This document shows, in pieces, positions 63,777-64,000 of a DNA stretch of 64,000 nt. This DNA comes from Flavobacterium hibisci (GTDB taxonomy: Bacteria > Bacteroidota > Bacteroidia > Flavobacteriales > Flavobacteriaceae), in assembly GCF_020026925.1 (NCBI RefSeq), contig NZ_JAIQDW010000002.1:302154-366153 (forward strand), in the 5' to 3' direction. A program made the position numbers and the translations under genes. The notes under the pieces were generated by a model that saw only the letters and a list, made by a program, of their open reading frames with translations, ran no database searches and was not told the DNA's origin. Each line of letters begins with the position of its first letter. Position 1 is the first letter of the stretch.

Positions 63777-64000
63777 ATGACAAAAAAAGTAGTTAAGCAA
63801 GTAGTAGGAATTGATGTTGCTCAAAAAGAGTTGGTTGTAACTATAGGGCGAAAACTGGATGATTTTTCGATAGAATTGTTTGGTTATAAGGTTTTTAAGA
63901 ACAGTGATTCAGGTATTTTGTCATTAGTTGAATGGGTAAAAAAAATAAGTGACATTGGAGTTACTGTTCGTTATGTAATGGAAGCTACAGGTGTATATCA
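63777..64000 (+). CDS. IS110-family transposase/recombinase, 5' part only
   Basis: The first 74 codons are in the window, cut by its end. MTKKVVKQVVGIDVAQKELVV carries the first D of the DEDD motif and YVMEATGVYH carries the E, both typical of the N-terminal RuvC-like domain of IS110 transposases. The ATG at 63777 is the first in frame. It belongs to a mobile element inserted downstream of the nitrate genes. Confidence 0.9.
   Translation, partial: MTKKVVKQVVGIDVAQKELVVTIGRKLDDFSIELFGYKVFKNSDSGILSLVEWVKKISDIGVTVRYVMEATGVY

Overview
The window looks like a chromosomal segment of a Flavobacterium-type member of the Bacteroidota. The evidence is low GC, promoters with the TAnnTTTG -7 element, a type IX secretion plug protein, a Bacteroidota-style polyprenyl synthetase, RlmN, PruA and GpmI set, many N-terminal signal peptides ending in AQ, and intergenic hairpin repeats.

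Layout. (1) 1-12.2 kb: a LuxR-type response regulator meets dnaG tail to tail. An ECF sigma / membrane anti-sigma-like / outer-membrane protein operon follows, then polyprenyl synthetase, rlmN, a YceI protein, a helical lipoprotein, an O-methyltransferase, a PhyH oxygenase, and a PAP2 phosphatase with TatA. (2) 12.3-24.8 kb: an M1 aminopeptidase, an overlapping four-gene operon with three related carboxypeptidase-regulatory-like proteins, peptidase E, two identical tRNA-Gly(UCC) genes, a GNAT enzyme, two convergent L,D-transpeptidases, gpmI and a DUF445 protein. (3) 24.9-33.3 kb: map and a SAM methyltransferase are separated by a visibly AT-richer two-gene module (an SMC-like AAA ATPase plus a predicted PD-(D/E)XK-like protein), followed by an SNF2 helicase, the T9SS plug protein and ApaG. 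(4) 33.3-39.2 kb: the complete ligase-associated DNA repair cluster (exonuclease, ATP-dependent ligase, Lhr-like helicase, PdeM). (5) 39.3-52.2 kb: housekeeping and metabolism (pruA, alkaline phosphatase, rsmG, fatty-acid desaturase, aspartate aminotransferase, U32 protein, a second LuxR regulator, a hydrolase). (6) 52.2-63.4 kb: a nitrate assimilation region. A porin and a NrtA/B/D-type ABC transporter run leftwards, a Crp/Fnr regulator sits between, and a nitrate reductase fused to a NirB-like flavoprotein and a BFD [2Fe-2S] domain runs rightwards with a rubredoxin-tailed protein. (7) 63.4-64.0 kb: the start of an IS110-family transposase with a structured upstream leader, cut by the window end.

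How the parts work together. In the nitrate region, import (porin, periplasmic binding protein, permease, ATPase), reduction (molybdopterin enzyme with its own electron-input modules) and control (Crp/Fnr protein) are adjacent, and both outward promoters carry the same 16-bp dyad (TAAGTATTWATACGTA). The main candidates for undescribed biology are that shared operator, the AAA ATPase/nuclease-like module, a covarying stem-loop repeat present in three diverged copies, the IS110 leader (possible bridge RNA) and the rubredoxin-tailed nitrite-reductase-like protein. All functional statements are from reading the sequence; no database search was run.
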